A DNA stretch of 64,000 nt. Origin: Bradyrhizobium manausense. Its GTDB lineage: Bacteria > Pseudomonadota > Alphaproteobacteria > Rhizobiales > Xanthobacteraceae. Shown here one piece after another: positions 27,841 to 37,981 of the stretch. Below the pieces are notes generated by a model. The model saw only the letters and a program-made list of their open reading frames with translations, ran no database searches and had not been told where the DNA came from. Each line of letters starts with the position of its first letter. Positions within the stretch are counted from its first letter, which is position 1. The stretch spans positions 108,584 through 172,583 of the forward strand of contig NZ_JAFCKB010000018.1 of NCBI RefSeq assembly GCF_018130615.1, read 5' to 3'. A program made the translations under genes and the position numbers.

Positions 27841-30135
27841 TCAGGTTTCGGGTGGAGAGGTGACGGGTGATACGCCGACAGGCTTGCCGCCGGCGGTGAT
27901 GACGGTCGCGGGACCCTTGCCGCCCGTGCGCATCGAGGGCGAAGACAACGCCTGGCGTTTCTCGCGCTTCAGCCGCACCTGGATCATGTGCGGGCAGCGA
28001 TGGTCGTCGTGGTAGAGCTCCTGGCAATGCATGCAGTAGATGCATTCGTTGACGTTGATATGTCCTTCCGGATGGATCGACTGCACCGGGCACTCCTTGG
28101 CGCAGCGCTGGCACGGCGAGCCGCATTCTTCCCAGCGGCGAAGCCATTCAAACGTTCTGATGCGTCCGGGAATCGCAAGCGCCGCACCGAGCGGACAAAG
28201 GTAACGACAAAAGAAGCGCTCGATGAACAGGCCGATCACGAGCAGCGCCACCGCGTAGAGTACGAACGGCCACTGCCGCGCGAACTTCAGGATGATTGCC
28301 GTCTTGAACGGTTCGATCTCGGCGAACCGTTCGGCCGTGTCGACAGAGTAGAGTGACAAGCCGAACAGCCCCAAGAAGATGATATATTTGATCGGCCAGA
28401 GCCGCTCGTGCAGCCCCCATGGCACGGTGATTTGCGGCACCTTCAACCATTTGGCGGCCTGGTTGGTCAGCTCCTGCAGCGCGCCGAAGGGACATAGCCA
28501 GCCGCAGAACGGGCCGCGCCCCCAGAACAGAAGCCCTCCGGCCGTCGCAGCCCACAGAATGAAGATCAGCGGAGCGGCGAGAAAAAACTCCCAGTGAAAG
28601 CCGGTCACCAGCGCGTTGGTGAAGGTGACGACGTTGACCACGGAGAGCTGGGCGTTTGCGTACCAGCCGAGCCAGACCAGAACGAAGGCGAGGTAGCCTC
28701 GCCGAACCCAGTTATAGAACACCGGGCGGCGCACCAGCAGATTCTGGAAGAAGAAAATGCCGGTGAGGGCGGCCAGCATCAACGCTGTAATGCCGACCGA
28801 GACCGTGTTCGACCGCCAGATCCGCATCCAGAGCGGCTCATCCGTCTCCGGCGGCGGGGTGGCCGCAGCCGTCGCCTGTGCTGCAGGGGGCGCGGCGTTC
28901 TCCGGCACGGTCACCGCGCGCTGCTCGCGACGCATATACTGGTCGGGTAGGGCGTAGTTGATGTCGAATGTCAGGAATGCCTTGTCGCGTCCACCGAGGC
29001 TTCGCTGCACCAGCAATTGCAGCTGCCAGGGCTGCGTCGGATCGAGCGTGAACTCGGGAGGCGTGACGAACAGCGCGATTTCCTTGAACTCGGGAGCGCC
29101 GGTCGCAGTCAGCGCACCAAGCCGGGTATGGTTGCGGTCGCGAAAACGAGTGCTGTTGCCGTCCTGCAAGATCTCGATACGATCGAAAATGCCGCCGCGA
29201 ACATAGGCCGAACCCTTGAAAGAGTAAGAGCCATTGCCGGCAACGATGATGGCCTGCTGTCCCGGCTTCAGCCTGTCCTTCAGCCGTTGATAGCCGTCAT
29301 CGCCCAGCAAGCTACGGCCGATCGTGGGCGCGGTCACGAGCGCCGCATAGAGGTCGACGAAGCTGTCGCTCGCGTCACCTGGCTCGGGATACTGGCTCGC
29401 CGCAGCATTGCCGGACTTCGCAAAGGCGTCATTGACGTCGCCGATCCCGAGATGAAGCCGGCGCACCGAGCCGTCGCCGACGAGACTCTCCCAATCGCGC
29501 ACTTCGCTGCGTTCGAGATCGAGAGTCTTGATGACTGGGGGCAGGGCCGCCGCTGCCGCCGCGCCGTCTCCGCCACCGATGCGACCGCTCCGGATCAGCT
29601 TGGATGCCGCACGGACGATGCTGTCGCTCATCACCAGGACCGTGACGGTCGCGCCGCTGACGATGTCGACCTGCGGCGGGGTCTCGGCCCCACTCGCGAC
29701 CGGCTTCATGTCCTTGCCGATCAGCGAGTTCATGGCTGCGACGATGCGCGCCTCGGGAATGCCGACCAGCACGATCGGCTCCTTGTGGTCGACGAGCTTT
29801 ACACTGGTGATGACGCCTTTCGGATCAATCCCCGCCAGTATGTGAATCGGCTTGCCCGAGTAGCCAATGGCGTTCGCGAAATCGGAGTTGAGGAAGACGA
29901 ATCCCTGCAGCTGGTCGCCACGATAGACCGGCACAACGGGTGGATCGCCTTGCAGCGGACCGAAACGATCCGCGCCTTGGAAAAAGTCCGAGGGCACGGC
30001 CTTCGGTAGATATGCCTGCAGATCACCGGCGGCGTATGCGGGCAAGATGCATGTGAGACACAACAGCAACAGACTTGCCAGCGCTAGCGCTGCGCACCGT
30101 ACGAAGGTGGTGACGTCGTTTGCCCGCTTCAACAT
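27841..30135 (-). CDS. nosR: NosR, FMN- and FeS-containing regulator/electron donor for NosZ
   Basis: This 764-residue inner-membrane flavoprotein is needed for nosZ expression and for keeping NosZ active. It has a signal/first helix, a periplasmic FMN-binding domain with the flavinylation site SGATVT, and several C-terminal membrane helices. Two cytoplasmic polyferredoxin-like sites follow (CRYLCPLGA and [13 protein letters not shown], then [18 protein letters not shown]). FMN is attached by NosX. It is the first gene of nosRZDFYLX. The promoter must lie in the 178-base gap shared with the rubrerythrin-like gene, where an imperfect FNR-like site is seen. Confidence 0.97.
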   Translation of the reverse strand: MLKRANDVTTFVRCAALALASLLLLCLTCILPAYAAGDLQAYLPKAVPSDFFQGADRFGPLQGDPPVVPVYRGDQLQGFVFLNSDFANAIGYSGKPIHILAGIDPKGVITSVKLVDHKEPIVLVGIPEARIVAAMNSLIGKDMKPVASGAETPPQVDIVSGATVTVLVMSDSIVRAASKLIRSGRIGGGDGAAAAAALPPVIKTLDLERSEVRDWESLVGDGSVRRLHLGIGDVNDAFAKSGNAAASQYPEPGDASDSFVDLYAALVTAPTIGRSLLGDDGYQRLKDRLKPGQQAIIVAGNGSYSFKGSAYVRGGIFDRIEILQDGNSTRFRDRNHTRLGALTATGAPEFKEIALFVTPPEFTLDPTQPWQLQLLVQRSLGGRDKAFLTFDINYALPDQYMRREQRAVTVPENAAPPAAQATAAATPPPETDEPLWMRIWRSNTVSVGITALMLAALTGIFFFQNLLVRRPVFYNWVRRGYLAFVLVWLGWYANAQLSVVNVVTFTNALVTGFHWEFFLAAPLIFILWAATAGGLLFWGRGPFCGWLCPFGALQELTNQAAKWLKVPQITVPWGLHERLWPIKYIIFLGLFGLSLYSVDTAERFAEIEPFKTAIILKFARQWPFVLYAVALLVIGLFIERFFCRYLCPLGAALAIPGRIRTFEWLRRWEECGSPCQRCAKECPVQSIHPEGHINVNECIYCMHCQELYHDDHRCPHMIQVRLKREKRQALSSPSMRTGGKGPATVITAGGKPVGVSPVTSPPET

Positions 30136-30182
30136 GTCGCTGCAAATGCGTTAAGCTCGGCCGACCGGGCCGCGCGTGTCAT

Positions 30183-30196
30183 TTGATCTTCGTCGA
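30183..30196. promoter_or_regulatory. Imperfect FNR/FixK-like site upstream of nosR
   Basis: TTGATCTTCGTCGA matches the TTGA-N6-TCAA pattern at seven of eight positions (TCGA instead of TCAA). Centred about 54 bases from the nosR start and 124 bases from the rubrerythrin-like start, it is a plausible but unproven operator. Confidence 0.35.
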
Positions 30197-30313
30197 TGAT
30201 TTGTCGTCGATGACGTGCAAAGCTCATCTCGCGCAATCGCGTCTGTCAAGTCGGCAAAATAATTCGCACTCGTGCGTAACTGGTTCAGAAATCTGCATAT
30301 GGGAGTCATCGCC

Positions 30314-31189
30314 ATGCCGTTGCTACGCACTTCGTTGCTACGCTCTGAGCCTGCCGGTGTATTGAAGTCGCTCGACGAGCTCTTTGCGCTTGCGCACGCA
30401 ATGGAGCAGGAGGCCGCAAATCGGTATGATGATCTTGCCAAAGAAATGCATCGGCAGGGAAAGGACGCCCTTGCTGACGTATTCACGCGACTCGCGATCG
30501 CCGAGCGCGAGCACGTCGACAGCGTCACACGATGGTCGCAATCACGCAGCGGCAAGAATCCCGATCCCGCCCTGGTGCGCTGGGAGGCACCCGAAACGCT
30601 CGATGCAGACTCCGCGACCGAAGTGAAGAGTTCACGCTTGATGACGCCCTACCGCGCATTGGCGATGGCGGTCCGCAACGAAGAGCGCGCCTTCGCCTTC
30701 TGGTCCTATCTTGCGGCCTACTCCGACGATCCCGACATCAAGAAGGCCTCCGAGGCGATGGCGCGAGAAGAGCTCGGCCACGTCGCAACGCTGCGGAAGG
30801 AGAGGCGCCGCGCCTACCATCGCGAACACGGGCGGGACCCCGCCGATGGTCAGGGAGCGACCACATCGCAGATCGATGCGCGGCAACTCGAGCTTCGCCT
30901 GGCCGACCGCCTTGCCGATCTCGAGCAGCACCTGACCGGGCCAGCTGCCGTCCGGACACGAGAGATCCGCCACGAGACGGCTGGGATGGCCGAGGACGCC
31001 GCCGATGTAGGTCGCTTCCCGGCCTCCGTCGAAAAGAAGGATTCGCTGGAGATCGCCGAAGCCCTGGTCGACAGCTACCTCGACGGAGCCGAGCACTCGG
31101 ATGACGCGGCGCGGACCGAAGCCTTGCAACGGATGGCGGAGAGGGCGATCACAAGACTGGCTTGGCTGCGGTCACTTTCGACGGACTAG
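30314..31189 (+). CDS. Rubrerythrin-like ferritin-fold protein
   Basis: This 291-residue protein starts with a four-helix ferritin-like domain. It has two sets of diiron ligands: MEQEAANRY plus AEREH (E64xxH67), and RNEERAFAF plus REELGHV. This is the rubrerythrin pattern, used for peroxide reduction or iron handling; no rubredoxin CxxC domain is attached. The last 120 residues are a charged, helical extension with no recognised domain. The ATG at 30314 follows a GGGAG site; earlier in-frame starts (30272, 30299) are less likely. It diverges from nosR, suggesting a role under low oxygen or during NosZ assembly (inference). Confidence 0.75.
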   Translation: MPLLRTSLLRSEPAGVLKSLDELFALAHAMEQEAANRYDDLAKEMHRQGKDALADVFTRLAIAEREHVDSVTRWSQSRSGKNPDPALVRWEAPETLDADSATEVKSSRLMTPYRALAMAVRNEERAFAFWSYLAAYSDDPDIKKASEAMAREELGHVATLRKERRRAYHREHGRDPADGQGATTSQIDARQLELRLADRLADLEQHLTGPAAVRTREIRHETAGMAEDAADVGRFPASVEKKDSLEIAEALVDSYLDGAEHSDDAARTEALQRMAERAITRLAWLRSLSTD

Positions 31190-31724
31190 CGCCGGTCCCG
31201 CCGCGCTCACCCAACGATGCCATCGCCGGGTTCCGGCGTGCCAAACGCCTGAGCCGTCACCCGCTTTGGCATGTCCCAACCGGATGGCCAATCGGCTTCC
31301 TTTGCTTTGAGCTGACGCGACTCGATCGGCTTCGCTGCGATCGCCCGAGCGGCCTCTGGTGGGGCAAGGGGCCGATCCGATCTCGAACTGGTGGAGGACG
31401 CACACACACACCATCCGAAGCACGCCCGCCCATATCCGTAATTCGCATAAGGTATATTATGGAATATCTTTATATGTAGTGCGATCAGCTGGTTAGGCTG
31501 AATTCCTTCCATCGCGGCTTCACTGGAGCGGCATTCCGGTCGCGGCATCCTGAGCATCGAGGCCAAGTTCGCACGCACCAGCGGCCTCGTCTGAAAGCCG
31601 ATATTGCCGCGACCTTGTCCGGCTGCAATAAGCGAGCTTCGCGAGATCGCAGATGACCTTCAGGCCTGACCTCCGTATGGTTTGCGTCTCACAACAAAAA
31701 CAATTCTTCCGAGGAAGCAGACCC
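31190..31724. other. Intergenic region upstream of the TRAP transporter operon
   Basis: This 535-base gap has no convincing gene. It contains a short AT-rich stretch (31441-31475) with a near-palindrome AAGGTATATTATGGAATATCTT at 31449-31470 that may be an operator or promoter element. The rest shows no recognised motif. Confidence 0.5.
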
Positions 31725-32744
31725 ATGAGTTTTTCCCGCCGCACGCTTCTCAAGGCCTCCGCCGCGACCGCCGTTTTTGGCAGCGTCAGCGCGCCCTATG
31801 TGGCCCGTGCCCAGGCTGCCGAGTTCACGTACAAATACGCCAACAACCTGCCTGACTCGCACCCGCTGAACGTCCGCGCCAAGGAGATGGCCGCTGCGAT
31901 CAAGAGCGAGACCAACGGCAAGTTCGATCTCCAGATCTTCCCCAACAACCAGCTCGGCTCGGACACCGACATGCTGAGCCAGATCCGTTCTGGCGGCGTC
32001 GAGTTCTTCACGTTGTCGGGCCTGATTCTTTCGACCTTGGTGCCGGCGGCGTCCATTAACGGCATCGGCTTCGCGTTCCCGGACTACGATACGGTCTGGA
32101 AGGCCATGGACGGCGACCTCGGCGCCCACGTCCGCGGCGAGATCAAGAAGGCTGGTCTCGAGGTCATGGACAAGATCTGGGACAACGGCTTCCGCCAGAC
32201 CACGTCGTCGACCAAGCCGATCACAAGCCCGGACGATTTCAAGGGCTTCAAGATCCGCGTGCCGGTGTCGCCGCTATGGACTTCGATGTTCAAGGCGTTC
32301 GACGCCGCGCCCGCCTCGATCAATTTCGCCGAGGTCTATTCCGCGCTCCAGACCAAGATCGTCGAGGGCCAGGAGAACCCGCTGGCGATCATCTCGACGG
32401 CGAAGCTCTACGAGGTGCAGAAATTCTGCTCGCTGACCAACCACATGTGGGACGGCTTCTGGTTCCTGGCCAACCGCCGCGCCTGGGAAAAGCTCCCACA
32501 GGACGTGCGTACCGTCGTTGCCAAGAACATCAACGCCGCCGCCGTCAAGGAGCGCGAGGATACCGCCAAGCTGAACGCCAATCTCCAGCAGGAGCTTGCG
32601 GGCAAGGGCCTGACGTTCAACCAGCCCACGGTCGCGCCGTTCCGCGACAAGCTGAGGGCTGCCGGCTTCTATGCCGAATGGAAGGGCAAGTATGGCGACC
32701 AGGCCTGGGACCTCCTGGAAAAGGCCGTCGGCAAGCTGTCGTAA
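31725..32744 (+). CDS. dctP: TRAP transporter solute-binding protein DctP
   Basis: This 339-residue periplasmic binding protein has a Tat-like signal (SFSRRTLLKASAATAVFG) cleaved near ARAQA. DctP-family landmarks are present: ANNLPDSHPLN, the DDFKGFKIRVP segment whose Arg pairs with a substrate carboxylate, and the FAEVYSALQTKIVEGQENPL signature. It delivers an organic acid to the DctQM permease encoded 15 bases downstream. The ATG at 31725 follows GAGGAAG. The substrate is unknown. Confidence 0.92.
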   Translation: MSFSRRTLLKASAATAVFGSVSAPYVARAQAAEFTYKYANNLPDSHPLNVRAKEMAAAIKSETNGKFDLQIFPNNQLGSDTDMLSQIRSGGVEFFTLSGLILSTLVPAASINGIGFAFPDYDTVWKAMDGDLGAHVRGEIKKAGLEVMDKIWDNGFRQTTSSTKPITSPDDFKGFKIRVPVSPLWTSMFKAFDAAPASINFAEVYSALQTKIVEGQENPLAIISTAKLYEVQKFCSLTNHMWDGFWFLANRRAWEKLPQDVRTVVAKNINAAAVKEREDTAKLNANLQQELAGKGLTFNQPTVAPFRDKLRAAGFYAEWKGKYGDQAWDLLEKAVGKLS

Positions 32745-32759
32745 CGCGTTGGGGCCGTC

Positions 32760-34649
32760 ATGGCTCATGTCGAGGTTCAGGTGACCGAAGCGGCGGGCGA
32801 GGAGGCTGGTCAGTCCCCTCGCCGATCCTCACGGCTGGCCTCGTTGGAACGCATCCTCGGCCTCCTCGTCGAGATCCCGGCGGCCATTCTCGTGGTCGCC
32901 GAGATCGTGATCCTGTTCGCCGGCGTGATTGCGCGCTATGTCGTGCACCGGCCGCTGATCTGGTCGGACGAACTGGCCTCGATCCTGTTCCTGTGGCTGG
33001 CCATGCTCGGCGCCGCCGTGGCATTCCGCCGCTCCGAGCACATGCGCATGACCGCGATCGTCGCGAGCGCCCGACCCGCGATGCGGGCCTGGCTCGATCT
33101 CGTGGGTGTCTCTGCCGCGCTGGCGTTCCTCACGATGATCGTCTGGCCGGCCTACGACTATGCCTACGAAGAGAGCTTCATCACCACGCCGGCGCTCCAG
33201 ATCTCGAACATGTGGCGCGCCGTCGCGCTGCCGGTCGGCATCTGCCTGATGGCGGCCTTCGCGCTGCTGCGGCTGCTCCGCGCCGCTGATTATCGGGCGG
33301 TGCTGGCGGCCGTGGTGACCGTGGCCGTCGTCGTTGGTCTGTTTTGGCTGGCACAGCCCTATTTGCGGCCGCTCGGCAATCTCAACCTCGTCATCTTCTT
33401 CGTCGGCGTCGCCGGCTTCTGCGTCTTTGCCGGCGTCCCCATTGCGTTCGGCTTCGGCCTTGCCATCTTCGGCTATCTGGCGCTGACCACGCACACGCCG
33501 GTCATGGTGCTGGTCGGGCGGATGGATGAGGGCATGAGCCATCTCATCCTGCTCTCGGTGCCGCTGTTCGTGTTCCTGGGGCTGCTGATCGAAATGACCG
33601 GCATGGCGCAGGCCATGGTGGCGTTCCTGGCCAGCCTGCTCGGCCATGTCCGCGGCGGCCTGCATTACGTGCTGGTCGGCGCCATGTATCTGGTCTCCGG
33701 CATTTCCGGCGCCAAGGCCGCCGACATGGCCGCAGTCGCGCCCGTGCTGTTTCCGGAGATGAAGCAACGCGGTGCCAAGCCCGGCGATCTCGTCGCGCTG
33801 CTCGCCGCAACCGGCGCCCAGACCGAGACCATTCCGCCGAGCCTCGTGCTGATTACGATCGGCTCGGTGACCGGCGTCTCGATCGCGGCGCTGTTCACCG
33901 GCGGCCTGCTGCCTGGCGTCGTGCTCGCGATCACGCTCTGCATGCTGGTGTGGTGGCGTTACCGCCACGAGGACATGAGCCATGTCCGCCGCGCCACCGC
34001 GTCCGAGATCGGCAAGACCTTCGTCGTCGCCCTGCCCGCGCTCGCACTGCCCTTCGTGATCCGCTACGCCGTGGTCGAAGGCATTGCGACCGCCACCGAA
34101 GTCTCCACCATCGGTATCGTCTATGGCGCCCTCGTCGGTCTGATCATCTACCGCCGCTTCGACTGGCAGCGGCTGTTTCCGATGCTGGTCGAGACGGCGG
34201 CGCTGTCAGGCGCGATCCTGCTGATCATCGGTACGGCCACCGGCATGGCCTGGGGCCTGACCCAGTCCGGCTTCTCGCGTTCGCTGGCCTCCGCCATGAC
34301 TGGATTGCCGGGCGGCGCGGCGACCTTCATCGCCGTGTCGATCCTGGCGTTCACCATTCTCGGCAGCGTGCTGGAAGGTATCCCCGCAATCGTGCTGTTC
34401 GGGCCGCTCTTGTTTCCAATCGCCCGTGCCGTCGGCGTGCACGAGGTACACTACGCGATGGTGATCATTCTGGCGATGGGTATCGGGCTATTCGCCCCAC
34501 CGTTCGGCGTCGGCTATTATGCCGCCTGCGCCATCGGACGCGTCGACCCGGCCGCGGGCGTCAGGCCGATCTGGGGCTATCTGCTGGCGCTGATGATGGG
34601 GTTGATCGTCGTCGCGGTCTTCCCCTGGATCTCGATCGGATTCCTGTAA
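32760..34649 (+). CDS. TRAP transporter fused permease DctQM
   Basis: This 629-residue inner-membrane protein joins the small DctQ subunit (four helices, about residues 35-180; SDELASILFLWLAMLGAAVAFRRSEHMRM) to the large DctM subunit (about 200-629; GVPIAFGFGLAIFGYLAL; GLLIEMTGMAQAM; FAPPFGVGYY). TRAP systems import carboxylic acids using a sodium or proton gradient. The gene lies between dctP and an acyl-CoA ligase; spacing of 15 and 26 bases indicates one operon. Confidence 0.92.
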   Translation: MAHVEVQVTEAAGEEAGQSPRRSSRLASLERILGLLVEIPAAILVVAEIVILFAGVIARYVVHRPLIWSDELASILFLWLAMLGAAVAFRRSEHMRMTAIVASARPAMRAWLDLVGVSAALAFLTMIVWPAYDYAYEESFITTPALQISNMWRAVALPVGICLMAAFALLRLLRAADYRAVLAAVVTVAVVVGLFWLAQPYLRPLGNLNLVIFFVGVAGFCVFAGVPIAFGFGLAIFGYLALTTHTPVMVLVGRMDEGMSHLILLSVPLFVFLGLLIEMTGMAQAMVAFLASLLGHVRGGLHYVLVGAMYLVSGISGAKAADMAAVAPVLFPEMKQRGAKPGDLVALLAATGAQTETIPPSLVLITIGSVTGVSIAALFTGGLLPGVVLAITLCMLVWWRYRHEDMSHVRRATASEIGKTFVVALPALALPFVIRYAVVEGIATATEVSTIGIVYGALVGLIIYRRFDWQRLFPMLVETAALSGAILLIIGTATGMAWGLTQSGFSRSLASAMTGLPGGAATFIAVSILAFTILGSVLEGIPAIVLFGPLLFPIARAVGVHEVHYAMVIILAMGIGLFAPPFGVGYYAACAIGRVDPAAGVRPIWGYLLALMMGLIVVAVFPWISIGFL

Positions 34650-34675
34650 CCCGCGCGGCGTCAAGGAGGGTGTCG

Positions 34676-36325
34676 ATGAGCGACCGGCAGAACCAGTACA
34701 ATATCGGCCTCGACAAGACCCCCGCCAATTACGTGCCGCTCAGTCCGCTGAGCTTTCTCGCGCGCAGCGCCGCGGTCTATCCCGATCACGTCAGCACGGT
34801 CTATGAGGGGCGGAGCTTCACCTGGGCCCAGACCTACGAGCGCTGCCGGCGCTTTGCATCGTATCTCGCCGGCAAGGGCATCGACGTCGGCGATACCGTC
34901 GCGGCGATGCTGCCGAACATCCCGGCCATGTACGAGGCGCACTTCGCGGTCCCCATGACCGGCGCCGTGCTCAACGCGCTCAACATCCGGCTCGATGCGC
35001 CCTCGATTGCGTTCCAGCTCGACCATGGCGGCGCCAAGATCATCCTGGTCGATCCCGAATTTTCCGGCGTGATCATTGATGCATTGGCGCAAATGACCGG
35101 GCCCAAGCCGTTCGTAATCGACGTCGATGATGTTGCGTTCAAGGGCGGCAAGCGCATCGGCGCGATCGAGTACGAAGCGGCCGTGGCGCAAGGCGATCCG
35201 AATTTTGCGGCGATCACGCCGAAGGACGAATGGGACGCGATCGCGCTGAGCTATACGTCTGGCACGACGGGCAATCCCAAGGGCGTCGTGACGCATCATC
35301 GCGGCGCCTATCTGAACGCCGTCAGCAACATCCTTGCCGGCAATCTCGGCCAGCATCCGGTCTATCTCTGGACGCTGCCGATGTTTCACTGCAACGGCTG
35401 GTGCTTCCCCTGGACGATCGCGGCAGCGGCCGGCATCAATGTCTGCCTGCGCAAGGTCGAGCCGACAAAGATCTTCGAGCTGATCAAGCAACACGGCGTC
35501 ACCCATATGTGCGGCGCGCCGATCGTCTATAACGTGCTGATCAACGCACCTGATGCACCGAAGGGCGAGGCGGCGCGCCGCGTCGTCGGTCTGATCGCGG
35601 GCGCCGCACCGCCGGTCGCGGTGCTGGAAGGCGCGGAGAGCATCGGGATCAAGCTGACGCATGTCTACGGCCTGACCGAGGTCTATGGCCCTGCTTCCGT
35701 CTGCGCCGAACAGCCCGGCTGGGACGATCTCCCCGCCGCCGAGCGCGCGCGCATGAAACGCCGGCAGGGCGTACCCTACCCGCTCGAGGAATGCGTTACC
35801 GTCATCAATCCGCAGACGATGCAGGAGGTGCCGCGCGACGGCGAGACGATCGGCGAGGTCATGTTCCGCGGCAACATCGTGATGAAGGGCTACCTGAAGA
35901 ACGAGAAAGCCACGAAGGAATCCTTCGAAGGCGGCTGGTTTCACACCGGCGATCTCGGCGTGCTCGACGCGCACGGCTACGTCACGATCAAGGATCGCTC
36001 CAAGGACATCATCATCTCCGGCGGTGAGAATGTTTCATCCGTGGAGGTCGAGGACATCCTCTACAAGCATCCTGCTGTGCTGTTCGCGGCCGTGGTCGCG
36101 AAACCCGATCCGAAATGGGGCGAAGTGCCCTGCGCCTTCGTCGAGTTGAAGGACGGCGCAAGCGCCACCGAGGCCGATATCATCGCCTTCTGCCGCGTGC
36201 ATATGAGCGGCTTCAAGACGCCCAAGGCCGTCGTGTTCGGGCCGATCCCGAAGACGTCGACTGGCAAGATCCAGAAATTCCTGCTGCGCAACGAAGTCGG
36301 CTCGGCCAAGGCGATCTCGGCGTGA
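34676..36325 (+). CDS. AMP-forming acyl-CoA synthetase
   Basis: This 549-residue adenylate-forming ligase activates a carboxylic acid to its CoA thioester. Motifs are the P-loop YTSGTTGNPKG (about residue 196), YGLTEVYGP, the hinge region DRSKDIIISGGENVSS and the catalytic Lys in TSTGKIQKF. Overall it resembles short/medium-chain acyl-CoA and DmdB-like 3-methylmercaptopropionyl-CoA ligases. The start ATG at 34676 has a strong AAGGAGGG site 26 bases after the TRAP permease gene, so it likely activates the acid that the transporter imports (inference). Confidence 0.9.
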   Translation: MSDRQNQYNIGLDKTPANYVPLSPLSFLARSAAVYPDHVSTVYEGRSFTWAQTYERCRRFASYLAGKGIDVGDTVAAMLPNIPAMYEAHFAVPMTGAVLNALNIRLDAPSIAFQLDHGGAKIILVDPEFSGVIIDALAQMTGPKPFVIDVDDVAFKGGKRIGAIEYEAAVAQGDPNFAAITPKDEWDAIALSYTSGTTGNPKGVVTHHRGAYLNAVSNILAGNLGQHPVYLWTLPMFHCNGWCFPWTIAAAAGINVCLRKVEPTKIFELIKQHGVTHMCGAPIVYNVLINAPDAPKGEAARRVVGLIAGAAPPVAVLEGAESIGIKLTHVYGLTEVYGPASVCAEQPGWDDLPAAERARMKRRQGVPYPLEECVTVINPQTMQEVPRDGETIGEVMFRGNIVMKGYLKNEKATKESFEGGWFHTGDLGVLDAHGYVTIKDRSKDIIISGGENVSSVEVEDILYKHPAVLFAAVVAKPDPKWGEVPCAFVELKDGASATEADIIAFCRVHMSGFKTPKAVVFGPIPKTSTGKIQKFLLRNEVGSAKAISA

Positions 36326-36549
36326 AGCGCGCAAGCGTCAGACACATTTAGAAACACGAGTTGTGCGCCGTTATCCTGAAACCGATCGTCCATGTTCGAC
36401 GACATCAGGACATCACAGGAAAAGATTGGAAAACGTCAGAGACGCATTTACGTTTCCCTCCCGTCGGATTCGCTGTTGCCACCTGATTCGCCGCGCGGGC
36501 TGCGCGGCCGGCGACCGGCGCGGTTGGGGCGCTTCATGCGGTTCGTGTC

Positions 36550-37962
36550 GTGAGCACAGACGTGCGTGCGCGTCTGGCGCTGCTGCTGTTGACGGCCGGA
36601 TTGCTGCTGCCGCGCGCGGCGGATGCCCAAGTCATGCGCGAGTTCGGCGCGTTCGCAGGTCCCGAAAATTTTGGCTATCCCGGTCCAAGCTGGCCCGGCG
36701 GCGGCACCGGCAATTTCAGCGCCGGCAATAACTTCGGCGGCATGGGAGGCCCGATGTTCGGTCCCCCGCCACAGGCATCGGCTTTTGGCGGTGCGCCGTC
36801 AGGCAACGGCAACAATGGCGGCCCGGGGATGCCGCCAAACGCTGGCTGGAACGGTGACCCACCGGGTCTCGCCGGCGCGGGCAGGTCCAGCATGCAACAG
36901 GCCTTTGGCGGCAGCTCCACAACTCCGTCGCAGACAGAAACGGCGCAGGCCACATTCCTGGCGATGAAGCAGTTCACCCAGACCCTGCTCGATCCCGCCA
37001 TCGACGGGCGCGGGATCGGCCGGCCCGAATTCGACTCTGAACTCTCGGCCTATGCCGATCTCGGTAACGACCGCACCCATGGCGGCATCGGGCGCGACGC
37101 CTATGAGGCGATCTACGGCAAGCCGTCGCTTGCGGCCCCGCACTGGAGCATCTGGGCCACGGGCCTCGGCGGCTCCCAGACCACGACCGATGGCAGCGGC
37201 GCGGCGGCTCGCAGCTACGTCACCGCCGTTGGCGCCGACTATTCGCTTTCACCGCAGACGCGAATGGGCTTTGCGCTTGCCGGCGGCGGCACCGGTTTCG
37301 CCAATAATTTCTCCAGCGGCCGCTCCGACCTGTTTCAGGCCGGCAGCTTCGTCAGGCACGCGATCGGCGCGGCCTATGTTGCGACCGCCCTCGCCTATGG
37401 CTGGCAGGCCATCACCAGCGACCATCAGGTGACGCCGGCCGGTAGCGACCAGCTCAACACGGCCCTCAACGCCAACGCATATTCCGGCCGCATCGAAAGC
37501 GGCTACCGGATTGCGACGCCTTGGCTCGGCGTCACGCCCTACGCCGCCGGCCAGGTGACCATGTTCCGCCTCGCCGCCAGCACCGGCCAGCCGGCTTACG
37601 CAGCCGATCCATCCGCGGCGCCATCCAGCAGCAGTAACAGCTTTACCGACGGCCGCAGCGAGCTCGGCCTGCGCACGAGCACATCCTTCGTGCTGGCTGG
37701 TGGTCTCTTCGATTTGCGAGGACGTCTGGCCTGGGCGCATGATTTCAGCGCGACGCAGTCGATGCCTGCAGTGTTCCAGGCGGCATCGGGCCAGGGATTT
37801 GTAATCGGCAGCACAGCGCTTGCGCCGAACTCGGCCTTGACGGGCGTCGCCCTCGAGCTGCGCGGCGTGAACGGCTGGTCCGCGAGCGCGAACTTCGACA
37901 GCGAGCTGTCGAGCCTGGTGCGCGCCTACACCGGCAAGGCCGTGCTGCGCTACGCGTGGTGA
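36550..37962 (+). CDS. Autotransporter-type beta-barrel protein
   Basis: This 470-residue protein has a signal peptide (cleaved near ADA-QVM, residue 26) and a Gly/Pro/Asn-rich low-complexity region (about 30-130: GGGTGNFSAGNNFGG and similar). Next comes a linker with GKPSLAAPHWSIWATGLGG, then an autotransporter-like barrel of about 270 residues ending in the terminal aromatic YAW. The passenger is unusually short, so the protein may act as an outer-membrane barrel rather than deliver a passenger. The start is a GTG at 36550. It stands alone, convergent with the MBL hydrolase gene. Confidence 0.75.
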   Translation: MSTDVRARLALLLLTAGLLLPRAADAQVMREFGAFAGPENFGYPGPSWPGGGTGNFSAGNNFGGMGGPMFGPPPQASAFGGAPSGNGNNGGPGMPPNAGWNGDPPGLAGAGRSSMQQAFGGSSTTPSQTETAQATFLAMKQFTQTLLDPAIDGRGIGRPEFDSELSAYADLGNDRTHGGIGRDAYEAIYGKPSLAAPHWSIWATGLGGSQTTTDGSGAAARSYVTAVGADYSLSPQTRMGFALAGGGTGFANNFSSGRSDLFQAGSFVRHAIGAAYVATALAYGWQAITSDHQVTPAGSDQLNTALNANAYSGRIESGYRIATPWLGVTPYAAGQVTMFRLAASTGQPAYAADPSAAPSSSSNSFTDGRSELGLRTSTSFVLAGGLFDLRGRLAWAHDFSATQSMPAVFQAASGQGFVIGSTALAPNSALTGVALELRGVNGWSASANFDSELSSLVRAYTGKAVLRYAW

Positions 37963-37981
37963 CGCTTCGTTCGAGAACGTT

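Noticed and set aside
26492-28015. Long plus-strand open frame opposite nosZ
   Set aside because: It mirrors nosZ in another frame and lacks any recognisable domain or start signal.
31371-31425. tRNA-like sequence with CTCGAACTGGTGG
   Set aside because: It resembles the end of a reverse-strand tRNA superficially, but no cloverleaf with acceptor and anticodon stems could be formed.
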